DNA of 64,000 nucleotides from Pseudomonadota bacterium (lineage in GTDB: Bacteria > Pseudomonadota > Alphaproteobacteria > Sphingomonadales > Sphingomonadaceae): the NCBI GenBank assembly GCA_023424095.1, contig JAFAEG010000018.1, positions 1 through 64,000 of the forward strand, written 5' to 3'. This document shows positions 24,328 to 33,698 of the stretch, piece by piece; the first letter of the stretch is position 1, and the number at the start of each line of letters is the position of its first letter. The translations under genes and the position numbers were made by a program. Below the pieces are notes generated by a model, which did no database searches, had not been told where the DNA came from, and saw nothing but the letters and a program-made list of their open reading frames with translations.

Positions 24328-26513
24328 GCGGCCTGCTCGCGCACCGCATCCTCATCATAAAAAGCGCGCCCGGTCGCCGCCATTTCGCGCAACAGGCGCG
24401 GCGGCGCGAAGCGATCGCCATGATCGGCCGCCAGCTGGTCGCAGCGGGCAACGAACTCGGCCACGCCGACGCCGTCGATCAGGCTCAGCGGGCCTCCCGT
24501 CCAGCCGGCGAACCCCCAGCCGAGGATCGCCCCGACATCGGCGTCGCGCGGATCGGTGATGACCCCATCCTCCACGCAGCGCGCCGCCTCGATCGCCTGG
24601 CGATAGAGCAAGCGGGTTCGCACCCTTTCGATCCCGGCCGCGTCCAGGGTCTTGATGCTGGCGGGAAAGAGATCAGCGAGGCCGGGCCACAAGGTCTTGG
24701 GTCCGCTCTCCGGATAATCGTACAGGCCCTTGCCATTCTTGCGGCCAAGCCGCCCGCGCTCGACCAGCGCCTCGACGATCGCATCTCCGGCGGGCTCGGC
24801 ATAGGCGTCGCCAAGATCCCGGCGGGTCTGGTCGTGGACCTTCTTCCACAAATCCAGCGCGACATCGTCCGCCAGCTCCAGCGGCCCGCGCGGCATGCCG
24901 GTCATCCGGCCGATATTGTCGATCAATGCCGGGGCATGGCCCTCTGCGAGCAGCTCGAACCCTTCCTCCAGATAGGTGCCGAACACGCGCGAGGTGTAGA
25001 AGCCCCGGCCGTCGGCGACGACGATCGGCGTCTTGCGGAGCTTGAGGACATAGTCGACCGCCTTGGCCACCGATTCATCGCTGGTTTTCTCGCCACGAAT
25101 GATCTCGACCAGACCCATGCGATCGACCGGCGAGAAGAAGTGCAGGCCGATGAAGTTGGCCGGGCGGGCTGATTGCTCAGCGAGGCCGGTGATCGGCAGG
25201 GTCGAGGTGTTGGAGGCCATCAACGCGCCCGGACCGATCACCGCTTCCGCCGCCTCCGTCACCTTGGCCTTCAGCGCGCGGTCCTCGAACACGGCCTCGA
25301 TCACCAGATCCGCCCCGGCCAAGCCGGTATAATCGGCGGTGGGCGTGATCCGGGCGAGTGTGGCGTCGGCCTCCTCCTGGGTTGAGCGGCCTTTCGCCAC
25401 CGCTTTGTCGAGCAGGGCGCGACTATAATCCTTGCCAGCCTCTGCCCCGGCCTGGTCGACGTCGATGAGCACTGTCTCGATGCCGGCGGCGGCCTGCACG
25501 TAGGCAATGCCCGCGCCCATCATGCCGGCGCCGATCACGCCCACCTTGCGCGGATCGGACTTGGCGATCCCCTGCGGACGATTGCCGCCCTTGGCCAGGT
25601 CCTGCATCGACAGGAACAATGAGCGCACCATCGCCTTGGCCTGAGGCGTGTGCAAAGTGCGGATGAAGTAGCGCATCTCGATGCGCAGCGCGGCGTCCAT
25701 CGGCGCCTGCGTCCCTTCGTAAACGCAGCGCATGATATTGTCCTGCGCCGGATAATTGCCGAACGTCTTGCTCCTCAACATCGCGTTGGCGAAGGTGAAG
25801 GCGTTGATCAGCTTGGGCGAATAGATCGCACCACCCGGCAGGCGAAAATCCTTGCGGTCCCAGGGTTGCAAGGGATCGCCTTTCTCGACGACCCAGGCGC
25901 GGGCGCGCTCGACGATCTCGCCGAGCGGCGCGACCTCATGAACCAGACCCGCCTTCAATGCCTGTTCGGCGCCGAGCGACTTGCCTTCGAGCAGCAGCGG
26001 CAGGCTCGCCATGACCCCGACCAGTCGGGGTAGGCGCTGGGTGCCGCCGGCGCCGGGAAGCAGGCCGACATTGGCTTCGGGCAGGCCGAACTTCACCTTG
26101 GGGCCGTTCGCGGCGACGCGATAATGGGCGGCGAGGGCCAGTTCCAGACCGCCACCGAGCGCCAGTCCGTTCAGCGCGCAGGCGATCGGCTTGCCGCACG
26201 TCTCCAGCTCGCGCAGCAATTTGCTGAACACGAAGGCGGAGTCGAAGTCGGCGCGGAGCGCCGCCTCGTCATCGCCCGCGATTCCACCCAGCCGGTCGCG
26301 CATCTCGCCGAGATCGGCGCCGGCGCAAAAGCCGCTGGGTTTGCCGCTGGTGATCACCGCGCCCTTGATCGCGTCATCGGATTTCAGCCGCTCCAGCACG
26401 GTGCGGAAATCGACGATCGACTGGGCGGTCAGCGTGTTCATCGACCGGCCGGGAATGTCGAAGGTGATGAGGGCGACGCCGTCGTCGCCGACGTCGAACT
26501 TCAGGGTTTCCAT
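24324..26513 (-). CDS. FadJ/FadB-type enoyl-CoA hydratase/3-hydroxyacyl-CoA dehydrogenase
   Basis: A 729-aa multifunctional beta-oxidation protein. The N-terminal crotonase domain (1 to about 190) has [10 protein letters not shown] and [16 protein letters not shown] plus the [15 protein letters not shown] segment with the catalytic glutamates. The NAD-binding domain starts near residue 320 ([14 protein letters not shown], then [10 protein letters not shown] and [12 protein letters not shown]). The C-terminal dehydrogenase domains follow. It pairs with the thiolase 28 bases upstream, as FadJ does with FadI. ATG 26513 is preceded by AGGAAGAGAAG. Confidence 0.94.
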   Translation of the reverse strand: METLKFDVGDDGVALITFDIPGRSMNTLTAQSIVDFRTVLERLKSDDAIKGAVITSGKPSGFCAGADLGEMRDRLGGIAGDDEAALRADFDSAFVFSKLLRELETCGKPIACALNGLALGGGLELALAAHYRVAANGPKVKFGLPEANVGLLPGAGGTQRLPRLVGVMASLPLLLEGKSLGAEQALKAGLVHEVAPLGEIVERARAWVVEKGDPLQPWDRKDFRLPGGAIYSPKLINAFTFANAMLRSKTFGNYPAQDNIMRCVYEGTQAPMDAALRIEMRYFIRTLHTPQAKAMVRSLFLSMQDLAKGGNRPQGIAKSDPRKVGVIGAGMMGAGIAYVQAAAGIETVLIDVDQAGAEAGKDYSRALLDKAVAKGRSTQEEADATLARITPTADYTGLAGADLVIEAVFEDRALKAKVTEAAEAVIGPGALMASNTSTLPITGLAEQSARPANFIGLHFFSPVDRMGLVEIIRGEKTSDESVAKAVDYVLKLRKTPIVVADGRGFYTSRVFGTYLEEGFELLAEGHAPALIDNIGRMTGMPRGPLELADDVALDLWKKVHDQTRRDLGDAYAEPAGDAIVEALVERGRLGRKNGKGLYDYPESGPKTLWPGLADLFPASIKTLDAAGIERVRTRLLYRQAIEAARCVEDGVITDPRDADVGAILGWGFAGWTGGPLSLIDGVGVAEFVARCDQLAADHGDRFAPPRLLREMAATGRAFYDEDAVREQAA

Positions 26514-26541
26514 GTTCTTCTCTTCCTGCTTGGCGCGGCGC

Positions 26542-27747
26542 TCAGACGCGTTCGATGACAGTGGCGGTGCCCATGCCCGCACCGACGCACAGGGTGACGA
26601 GGGCGGTGCCCTGGCCGGTCCGTTCGAGCTCGTCGAGCGCGGTGCCGAGGATCATCCCGCCGGTCGCGCCGAGCGGATGGCCCATCGCGATCGCGCCGCC
26701 ATTGACGTTGATCTTGTCATGATCGACGTCGAGCGCCTCCATGAAACGCAGCACGACCGAGGCGAAGGCTTCGTTCAGCTCGTAAAGGTCGATGTCGCCC
26801 GGCTCCATGCCGAGCCGGCGCAGCACCTTCTCCGCCACGAAGGACGGACCGGTCAGCATGATTGACGGCTCGGAGCCGATCGAGGCCATGCCCCTGACTT
26901 TGGCGCGCGGTTTCAGGCCATATTTGCGGCCGATCTCCTCAGAGCCGATCAGCACCGCCGAGGCGCCATCGACGATGCCCGACGAATTGCCGGCATGGTG
27001 GACGTGATTGATCCGCTCGACCTCCGGATAACGCTGCAGCGCGACGGCGTCGAAACCGGCCTCGCCCATCTGCGCGAAAGAGGGCGGCAGCGCACCCAGG
27101 CTCTGCATAGTCGTCTCGGTGCGGATGAATTCGTCATGGTCCAGGATCGTGAGCCCGAGCTGGTCCTTGACCGGGACCACTGAGCCCGCGAACCGGCCCT
27201 CCCGCCAGGCCTGTCCGGCCCGTTGTTGGGAAGCGACGGCGTAAGCGTCGACATCGTCACGGCTATAGCCATATTTCGTCGCGATCAGATCGGCGCCGAT
27301 GCCCTGCGGCGCGAAATAGGTCTTGAAGGCCGTGGTCGGATCGGTCGCCCAGGCGCCGCTGTCGCTGCCCATCGGCACGCGCGACATGGAATCAACGCCG
27401 CCGCCGATGGCGAAGTCCGCCTCGCCCGCAATGACCTTCGCCGCGGCCATGTTGCAGGCCTCGAGCCCGCTCGCGCAGAAGCGGTTGATCTGCACTCCGG
27501 CCGTAGTCTCGGCATAATCCGCGTTCAGGACAGCGATCCGGGCGATGTCCATGCCCTGTTCGCCGACCGGCTGGGCGCAGCCGAGCACGACATCGTCGAC
27601 ATCCGCCGTGTCGATGCCCGTTCTGTCCCGAACGGCCTGAAGCGCCTGCGTCGCCAGGGAAAGAGCGGTGATTTCGTGGAGCGAGCCGTCTTTCTTGCCC
27701 TTGCCCCGCGGCGTCCGCACGGCGTCATAGATAAAGGCTTCAGGCAT
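26542..27747 (-). CDS. Acetyl-CoA C-acyltransferase (thiolase)
   Basis: A 401-aa thiolase that cleaves a 3-ketoacyl-CoA to acetyl-CoA plus a shortened acyl-CoA. Seen: the nucleophile segment [13 protein letters not shown] (about residue 90), [17 protein letters not shown] and CVGAGMGTA, giving the Cys-His-Cys set. It is the first gene of the operon running to 20908. A rho-independent terminator of the TonB gene (27772-27824) lies immediately upstream. Confidence 0.95.
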   Translation of the reverse strand: MPEAFIYDAVRTPRGKGKKDGSLHEITALSLATQALQAVRDRTGIDTADVDDVVLGCAQPVGEQGMDIARIAVLNADYAETTAGVQINRFCASGLEACNMAAAKVIAGEADFAIGGGVDSMSRVPMGSDSGAWATDPTTAFKTYFAPQGIGADLIATKYGYSRDDVDAYAVASQQRAGQAWREGRFAGSVVPVKDQLGLTILDHDEFIRTETTMQSLGALPPSFAQMGEAGFDAVALQRYPEVERINHVHHAGNSSGIVDGASAVLIGSEEIGRKYGLKPRAKVRGMASIGSEPSIMLTGPSFVAEKVLRRLGMEPGDIDLYELNEAFASVVLRFMEALDVDHDKINVNGGAIAMGHPLGATGGMILGTALDELERTGQGTALVTLCVGAGMGTATVIERV

Positions 27748-27771
27748 CGGATACTCCCGGCAAGGGCGGTC

Positions 27772-27824
27772 AGAAAAAGAGAGGCGCGTGCGTCCGCAGG
27801 CGGGGGCCGGGCCGACGCACGCGC
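27772..27824 (-). terminator. Rho-independent terminator after the TonB receptor gene
   Basis: An 11-base perfect inverted repeat (GCGCGTGCGTC at 27784-27794 with GACGCACGCGC at 27814-27824), loop about 19 bases. On the minus strand it is followed by CTCTCTTTTTCTG. It lies 8 bases past the receptor stop and separates it from the thiolase operon. Confidence 0.8.
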
Positions 27825-27831
27825 GAAGGCA

Positions 27832-30138
27832 TCAGAAACGATGTCTGAGCGTGAGCCCGTAGGTGGCAGGCTCGTTGTAGTAAGTGAGCGAGACGGTGCC
27901 GACGGGCAGCACATCGTTGATGTAGGTCTCGTCGAAAATGTTCTTGCCGTAGGCGACGATCGAGGTGCGCTCGCCGATTCCAAGGCGCAGCGACACATCG
28001 ACCTGCGTGGTCGGTCCGACCCGGCCAACCTCGCGGCCGACTGCGCTCCGGTCCGTCACCAGCCAGCGTTCGCCCGTCTGTGTGACCTGCGCGCGCGGGG
28101 TCAAGGTCAGTCCGTTGCCAAGCTCGAACTCGTTTTCGATCGAGCCGGTGACCCGATAATCCGGCACATAATTGATCGGTTCGTTCGAGCGATCGAGCGC
28201 ACCGTCCTGGAACCGGGTGAAGCGCGCGTCGGTCACGTCTGCGGTCAGCGAGACCCGAAGCGTACGCGCGATGCGCGCCTGCAGCTCCATCTCGATACCT
28301 TCGATCACTGCGGCGCCGGCATTGAAAATGGAGGACACGGGCATGCCCGACGGATTCTGGCCCTGCACCGCCAGCTGGATGTCGCGATAGTCCATCCGGT
28401 AGACGGAGATCGATCCGGTCAGCTGGCGTCCGAACAGACCCGCCTTCAGGCCGAGTTCGTAATTATTCACCTGTTCGGGCGCATAGGAGGTGAGATTGCC
28501 GGCGACGGAATCGCCATTGCCGTTGAAGCCGCCGCCCTTGAAGCCCCGGCTATAGGTGAAATAGATCATGCCCTGATCGAGCGCGCCGTCCAGCCAGCTG
28601 CTGGGGGCGTTCAGCTGGACCGTGCCCATTGGCGTCCATTCGCGAAAGCTGCGGATGAAGGTTCCGTCCGCGGTGAGCGGTCCGACCGGGGTCAGGCGAT
28701 TATCGTCGCGCGAGAAGAACTTGACCAGATCGAAGCCCTTGTCCTCCTCGGTGTAGCGCAGGCCGGCGGTCAGCGAGAGGATTTCGCTGACGTCGAAAGT
28801 CGCCTGGGCGTAAACGGCGCGGCTGTTGTTGCGCAGATGCAGTCGCTGAATCGTGTTGAGCGGCTGCGGCAGGATATTGTCCAGGATCGGGTAAACGCCG
28901 GTGTAGCGCTCGCCTGTGCCCGGCGTTCCCTCCCGGTCCGCGTAAATGCCGATCACGAAGTTCAGGCGATTCTCGAAGGCGCGGCCCAGGATCTGGAGTT
29001 CGCCGCTCAGCTGTTCGGTCTGGCGGTCGATGTCCACCGACATGATGCCGTCCAGTGAGGTCGCGTCGAAATCGAGTGTGCGCAGGCTGTCCGTATGCTG
29101 GTAGCCGACCAGCGCTTTGACGGTGAGATCGTCGACGAAGGCGACGGGCCCGACGTCCCATTGGAGCGTGCTGGAGAGCGAGAGCGTGTCCACATAGCCG
29201 GTCAGGAGCTCGTTGCTCCTCGTGCGGCGGATGCCGTTGGCGTTCGTGGCGTCGCAGGCCGGCGGGTATGCCGCGCCGAAGATGGGGTCGTTGCCGAGAC
29301 GGACGCACTGATAGGCGCGGCCGTGAGAGCGGTCGCGCGCATAGAGGATGTTCGCATCCCATGTGACATTGTGCGCCGGCAGCACGCGGATTGAGCCCTG
29401 GAAAGCCAGCGTGTCGCGGTTGTCGAGACGGCGGCCATCGACATCGTTGACCGAATAGCCGTCGTCGTGATCGTACAGGACGGAGGCGCGAATCGCGGCC
29501 GCATCGCCGATCGGCACGTTGACCATGGCGCGCGCGCGAACGCGGTTGAAGCGGGCGTAGGTCAGTTCCGCCGATCCCGTGAATTCCGTCGGGTCGGGTC
29601 GGGCGCTGATGATGTTTACGGCGCCGCCGATCGTGTTACGGCCGAACAGGGTGCCTTGCGGGCCACGCAAAATCTCGATCGAGGCGAGATCGAGATTGTC
29701 GATCAGCGCGCCTTGCGAACGGCCGTAATAGATGCCGTCGATATAGATGCCGACGCCCTGTTCGGCGGTCACGTTCGGGTTGGCGTTGCCCACGGCGCGG
29801 ATGAAGACGCGCGCATCGGAGCTGTTGCCGGCGGCCGCTTCATAGACGAGGCTTGGCGTGCTGTTCTGCACGTCCGCCACGGAAGTGATTTGCTGGCGCT
29901 CCAGATCGGCGGCGCTGAAGGCGGTGACCGCGACGGGCGTTTCGAGCAGGCCTTCGTTACGGCGCCGGGCGGTCACGACGATTTCGTTGACTCCCTCGGC
30001 CGCGGGCTGATTCTCCGATGGCGCTCCGGGCTCGGCTGTGCCGGTCTGGCTCGTTTGATCCTGGCTTCCCTGCGCGAAGGCGGCGCCTCCGTGCAGGAAG
30101 GCGAGCGTGGCGACACCCGACATCAAGATTTTGCGCAT
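27832..30138 (-). CDS. TonB-dependent outer-membrane receptor
   Basis: A 768-aa receptor: signal peptide (about 1-22, ending AFAQ), TonB box NEIVVTARRR (about 51-60), plug domain with VGIYIDGIYYGRSQG and ILRGPQGTLFGRNTIGGAVN, then a 22-strand barrel ending in RHRF with terminal Phe. This is the sphingomonad-rich class that imports hydrophobic or plant-derived compounds rather than the standard siderophore type. Its place between the CoA-ligase operon and the thiolase operon implies uptake of the substrate of this catabolic island. Overlapping AT-rich palindromes about 75-100 bases upstream may regulate it. Confidence 0.93.
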   Translation of the reverse strand: MRKILMSGVATLAFLHGGAAFAQGSQDQTSQTGTAEPGAPSENQPAAEGVNEIVVTARRRNEGLLETPVAVTAFSAADLERQQITSVADVQNSTPSLVYEAAAGNSSDARVFIRAVGNANPNVTAEQGVGIYIDGIYYGRSQGALIDNLDLASIEILRGPQGTLFGRNTIGGAVNIISARPDPTEFTGSAELTYARFNRVRARAMVNVPIGDAAAIRASVLYDHDDGYSVNDVDGRRLDNRDTLAFQGSIRVLPAHNVTWDANILYARDRSHGRAYQCVRLGNDPIFGAAYPPACDATNANGIRRTRSNELLTGYVDTLSLSSTLQWDVGPVAFVDDLTVKALVGYQHTDSLRTLDFDATSLDGIMSVDIDRQTEQLSGELQILGRAFENRLNFVIGIYADREGTPGTGERYTGVYPILDNILPQPLNTIQRLHLRNNSRAVYAQATFDVSEILSLTAGLRYTEEDKGFDLVKFFSRDDNRLTPVGPLTADGTFIRSFREWTPMGTVQLNAPSSWLDGALDQGMIYFTYSRGFKGGGFNGNGDSVAGNLTSYAPEQVNNYELGLKAGLFGRQLTGSISVYRMDYRDIQLAVQGQNPSGMPVSSIFNAGAAVIEGIEMELQARIARTLRVSLTADVTDARFTRFQDGALDRSNEPINYVPDYRVTGSIENEFELGNGLTLTPRAQVTQTGERWLVTDRSAVGREVGRVGPTTQVDVSLRLGIGERTSIVAYGKNIFDETYINDVLPVGTVSLTYYNEPATYGLTLRHRF

Positions 30139-30212
30139 TTATTCACCCCTCCAGGTACGCGCCGGTTTTCCAGCGTCACGCCGTGCATAACATGGTTCAT
30201 CGCATGTTTGAA

Positions 30213-30237
30213 TATGAATTCTAATTTCATAAAATGA
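30213..30237. promoter_or_regulatory. AT-rich overlapping palindromes upstream of the TonB receptor
   Basis: TATGAA-N7-TTCATA (30213-30231) overlaps TCAT-AAA-ATGA (30227-30237). Such AT-rich symmetric sequence stands out in this GC-rich region and lies 75-100 bases before the receptor start. It resembles, but does not match exactly, the TetR-type sites at 36153, 47202 and 54362. Operator function is inferred. Confidence 0.4.
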
Positions 30238-30262
30238 GTGAGGCTGGTGGCGCGCACCGGCC

Positions 30263-31027
30263 TCAAGCCACCATCTGCCCTCCGTCGACCGCGATCGCCT
30301 GGCCTGAAATGTAGGTCGCGGCCGGAGAGGCGAGAAACAGCACGGCCGCCGCGACATCTCCGCCATGACCGGTTCGCCCGACCGGGATCGCGCGATTCGC
30401 CTGGGCCAGTTGCGCCTCGTCCATCGCGGCGCCGCAGCGGCGAGCGCCGGGCGTGTCGATCGTGCCGGGCAGCAGCGCGTTCACGGTGATGCGGCGCGGT
30501 CCGAGCTCGTAGGCGAGATGGCGGGTGAGGCCGATCATCCCGGCCTTGGCGGCGCCATAATGGGCAAGGCCGTCGAAGGATGGACGCCACGCCTCGATCG
30601 AGGCGATGTTGATGATCGCTCCCGGCCCGTCGATGCGCCGCGCCGCCTCGCGGCTGCAGAGCAGGGCGCCGCGCAGGTTCACGTCCAGCGTGCGGTCGAA
30701 CAATTCGGCGCTGGCGTCGGCGAACCGGGCGATCGGGAAAATTCCGGCATTGTTGACAAGGATCGAGACCGGCCCCGCCGCATCGAAAGCGCTGGCGATG
30801 GCGGCTTCGTCGGTCACGTCCATCACCGCCGGGCGGGCCTCACCGCCCTCGGCGCGGATCGAGGCGGCCGTGCGCTCGGCGTTGACGGGATCGATATCGG
30901 CGACGGTCACGGCGGCGCCAGCGTCAGCAAGGAAGCGAGCGATCGCGGCGCCGATCCCTTCACCGGCGCCGGTGACGAGCGCGCTCCGTCCGTCCAGGCG
31001 AAACAATTGCGCGGTCAGGCCGGCCAT
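30263..31027 (-). CDS. Short-chain dehydrogenase/reductase
   Basis: A 254-aa classical SDR: TGAGEGIG near residue 20, NNAGIF near 92, catalytic Ser in INIASIEA and YGAAK (Tyr/Lys), C-terminal ISGQAIAVDGGQMVA. Probably NAD(P)-dependent oxidation of a hydroxyl intermediate. It is last in the operon CoA ligase-MFS-CoA transferase-SDR; the CoA-transferase stop lies 2 bases before its start. Confidence 0.88.
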   Translation of the reverse strand: MAGLTAQLFRLDGRSALVTGAGEGIGAAIARFLADAGAAVTVADIDPVNAERTAASIRAEGGEARPAVMDVTDEAAIASAFDAAGPVSILVNNAGIFPIARFADASAELFDRTLDVNLRGALLCSREAARRIDGPGAIINIASIEAWRPSFDGLAHYGAAKAGMIGLTRHLAYELGPRRITVNALLPGTIDTPGARRCGAAMDEAQLAQANRAIPVGRTGHGGDVAAAVLFLASPAATYISGQAIAVDGGQMVA

Positions 31028-31029
31028 GA

Positions 31030-32247
31030 TCAGCGCGGCGCGCGGGGCGCGGTCAGCACCGCGCCACTGGCGGCGAGCGTCGCGCGACGGTCGGCGTCAT
31101 AACCAAGCACCTGTTCGAGGATCGCCTCATTGTCCTCGCCATAATCGGGAACTTTGGGAGGGGCGCCGGTCGTATGGCTGGCGCTGTGGAATGGCGAACG
31201 GATCAACGGCGCATCGCCGCCGCCGGGGACGCGCGCCGTCCCGATCAACCCGCGGTGGATGACCTGCGGTTCGGCCAGGATTTCGTCGAAGCGGTTGATC
31301 CGGCCCCACGGTATGTCATTCTCGTCGAGCCGCCGGGACAGTGTCGCCTCGTCCATGGTCTCCAGCGCATCGCGGGCGATGGCGAGGAATATGGAGGAAT
31401 TCGCCGCCATGTCGCCCGCCGTCGCGAAGCGTGGGTCGGTTGTGGTGGCTTCGAAACCGTCGACCGAAGCCACCAGGTCGCGCAGCCGCGCCTGGAAAGT
31501 GAAGACCGGGCACAGGATCTGCAGATAAGTCCCGTCCGACGTGCGAAAGGCGCCCGCGATCGAATTGGGGCCATAGCCCGATCCGTGACGGCTCATCACA
31601 TAGCCGGCCTGCGCCGCCATCTGCAGCTGGATCGGCAGCAGATAGAGCATCGAATCGAGCATCGCGATGTCGAGATGCTGGCCGGCTCCGGTACGGTCTC
31701 GCTCCACCAGCGCGGCGGTGATCGCGGTCGCCGCCATCACGCTGGCCGCCAGATCGCCGATATTGACGGTCGACAAGGCCGGGGCCCGGTCGGCCTCCCC
31801 GGTGGCGCTCATCGCCCCGCTCATCGCCTGGATGGGCGCGTCGAAGGCCGATTTCTGCGCAAGCGGTCCGGTGGCGCCGAAACCGTTGACCGAACAATAG
31901 ATCAGGTCCGGCTTGAGCGCCTTCAGCGTCTCATAATCGACACCGAGGCGGGCAGTGACGCCGGGCCGGAAATTCTCGACCAGGATGTCGGCTCGGCGCA
32001 CGAGGTCGTGGACGATCGCCAGCCCTTCGGCCGACTTCATGTCGAGCGCGATGCTCTCCTTGCCGGCATTGGGCGGAATGAAGCCTGGAAAGACGCCGTC
32101 CGGCCAGGGCGGCAGGGTGCGTCCCTCCGGCCCCTCCACCTTGATGATGCGTGCGCCCAGATCGGACAGGATGCGCGTCGCGAACGGCCCGGACAGATGG
32201 TTGGAGAGATCGACGACAAGGATGCCGTCGAGCGCGGCGGTGACCAT
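31030..32247 (-). CDS. CaiB/BaiF family (class III) CoA-transferase
   Basis: A 405-aa protein. Seen: LSGPFATRILSDLGARIIKVEGP, ENFRPGVTARLG, and STVNIGDLAAS, with the Asp that forms the acyl-anhydride in formyl-CoA transferase-like enzymes. It probably moves CoA from one acyl-CoA to the free acid substrate or product, an energy-saving alternative to the neighbouring CoA ligase. Distinct from the racemase-like paralogue at 37168. Substrate unknown. Confidence 0.9.
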   Translation of the reverse strand: MVTAALDGILVVDLSNHLSGPFATRILSDLGARIIKVEGPEGRTLPPWPDGVFPGFIPPNAGKESIALDMKSAEGLAIVHDLVRRADILVENFRPGVTARLGVDYETLKALKPDLIYCSVNGFGATGPLAQKSAFDAPIQAMSGAMSATGEADRAPALSTVNIGDLAASVMAATAITAALVERDRTGAGQHLDIAMLDSMLYLLPIQLQMAAQAGYVMSRHGSGYGPNSIAGAFRTSDGTYLQILCPVFTFQARLRDLVASVDGFEATTTDPRFATAGDMAANSSIFLAIARDALETMDEATLSRRLDENDIPWGRINRFDEILAEPQVIHRGLIGTARVPGGGDAPLIRSPFHSASHTTGAPPKVPDYGEDNEAILEQVLGYDADRRATLAASGAVLTAPRAPR

Positions 32248-32280
32248 GAGGCTGCTCCGTCATTGGAAGAGGCGAATGGG

Positions 32281-33645
32281 CTAGCCGGGTTGCGCGGCCA
32301 TCCCCGTGGACTGCGACTCGATGATCGGCCGCTGCTTGATCAGCCTCAGCGTGAAGAAGAGCAAAAGCGCCGAGGCGGTCGCCGCGATCGCGACGACGAT
32401 CGAGATCGACTGGCCGAGCGCGAGCGGATCGCCGAACACGCTTTGCGTCAGCAAGGCCACCAGGATCGGCCCGGCGCTCATGCCCACCAGCGTTCCCATC
32501 ATCGAGATGATCGACCCGGCGATGCCACGGATCGCGCTGTTGGCGATGTCCTGTACGCCAGCCGCGGCGACGGTCATCGACCCGGCCGTGCCGATCGTCA
32601 TCAGGCATGCGATCAGCAGCAATTGATCGGGTGTCTGGGCGAACATGGCGAGCCCGCCGATGATCGCGAACAGCGAGAAGCCCGCGGACGCGCCCATGCG
32701 CCCGATCAGTCCCCATCGCTTGGTGAGCGCGTCGCCGACCATGCCGGCGATCACGGATCCTATAAAGCCGCCGACCAGCATCCAGACGCCGATCGACGCG
32801 CCAATCTCGGCGCCGCTCAGGTCGAAGCGCCGCAGGAACAAGGCCGGAATCCAGGCTGCGAACGCCATGCTCGCAATGCCCATGAACCCGAGCGAAATAT
32901 AGATCGGGATGAGAAGATGGCGCCGCTCGCGGAAAGATTGGCGCACCACCGCCATGGTCGGTTTGACATGGCCGCCGCGGCGCTCGGGCTCGGGCACGGT
33001 GAGCACCAGCAAGGCGACGGGAATGCCGGGCAGGGCGACCAGGACAAAGGCGATGCGCCAGTCCTCCATGCCGCCCACCAGGGGAAGCCAGGCGAAGTCG
33101 CCCGCGGCGATCGACTGCAAGAGCATCCCGCCCACGACGAGCGCGATGGCATGGCCGGCGGCCGCGCCCATGATCAGGATGCCGATCGCGGTGCCACGCC
33201 GCGAGGGCGAGAAATAATCGGCCAGGATTGAGACCGCGGCGGGCAGCAGGGCCGCCTCGCCGATGCCGACGCAGACGCGCGCGATGAAGAGTTGGCCGAA
33301 GCTGGCGGCCAGGCCGCAGGCGAGGGTCGCCGCGCTCCAGGCGACAATTCCGATCACGATCACCCGCCGCCGCGGGAAGAGGTCAGCGACGCGGCCCAGT
33401 GGAACGCCCGCCACCGCATAGAGGATGGCGAAGGCCGCGCCGAGCAGCAGGCTCATCTGGAAATCGTTGATTTGCAGCTCGGCGCTGACCGGTCCGGTCA
33501 GCAGCGAAAGAATCTGCCGATCCACATAGGAAAGGATCAATGCGATGGTGAAGACGGTGAGCGCCCACCAGCCGGTGCGGGCCGGCGGATAGGGCTGGTC
33601 TTCGGATGTGCCGCCCGGCAAGGCCGCCGCGGAAGACGTGTCCAT
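32281..33645 (-). CDS. MFS transporter, spinster-like
   Basis: A 454-aa inner-membrane carrier with 12 predicted segments; the first contains LILSYVDRQILSLLTGP, a common motif of spinster-like MFS proteins in sphingomonads. GRVADLFPRRRVIVIG is the MFS loop 2-3 motif. It lies between the CoA-ligase and CoA-transferase genes, so it probably brings the free acid substrate into the cytoplasm after outer-membrane passage. Confidence 0.88.
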   Translation of the reverse strand: MDTSSAAALPGGTSEDQPYPPARTGWWALTVFTIALILSYVDRQILSLLTGPVSAELQINDFQMSLLLGAAFAILYAVAGVPLGRVADLFPRRRVIVIGIVAWSAATLACGLAASFGQLFIARVCVGIGEAALLPAAVSILADYFSPSRRGTAIGILIMGAAAGHAIALVVGGMLLQSIAAGDFAWLPLVGGMEDWRIAFVLVALPGIPVALLVLTVPEPERRGGHVKPTMAVVRQSFRERRHLLIPIYISLGFMGIASMAFAAWIPALFLRRFDLSGAEIGASIGVWMLVGGFIGSVIAGMVGDALTKRWGLIGRMGASAGFSLFAIIGGLAMFAQTPDQLLLIACLMTIGTAGSMTVAAAGVQDIANSAIRGIAGSIISMMGTLVGMSAGPILVALLTQSVFGDPLALGQSISIVVAIAATASALLLFFTLRLIKQRPIIESQSTGMAAQPG

Positions 33646-33698
33646 CTCTTCTCTCCTCTCCGATCGGGCCGGTCTTCCGTGTCCCGGTGGGCCGCCGC

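Noticed and set aside
27223..29058. Plus-strand open frame opposite the thiolase and TonB receptor genes
   Set aside because: Antisense artefact of codon bias; both minus-strand proteins are clear.
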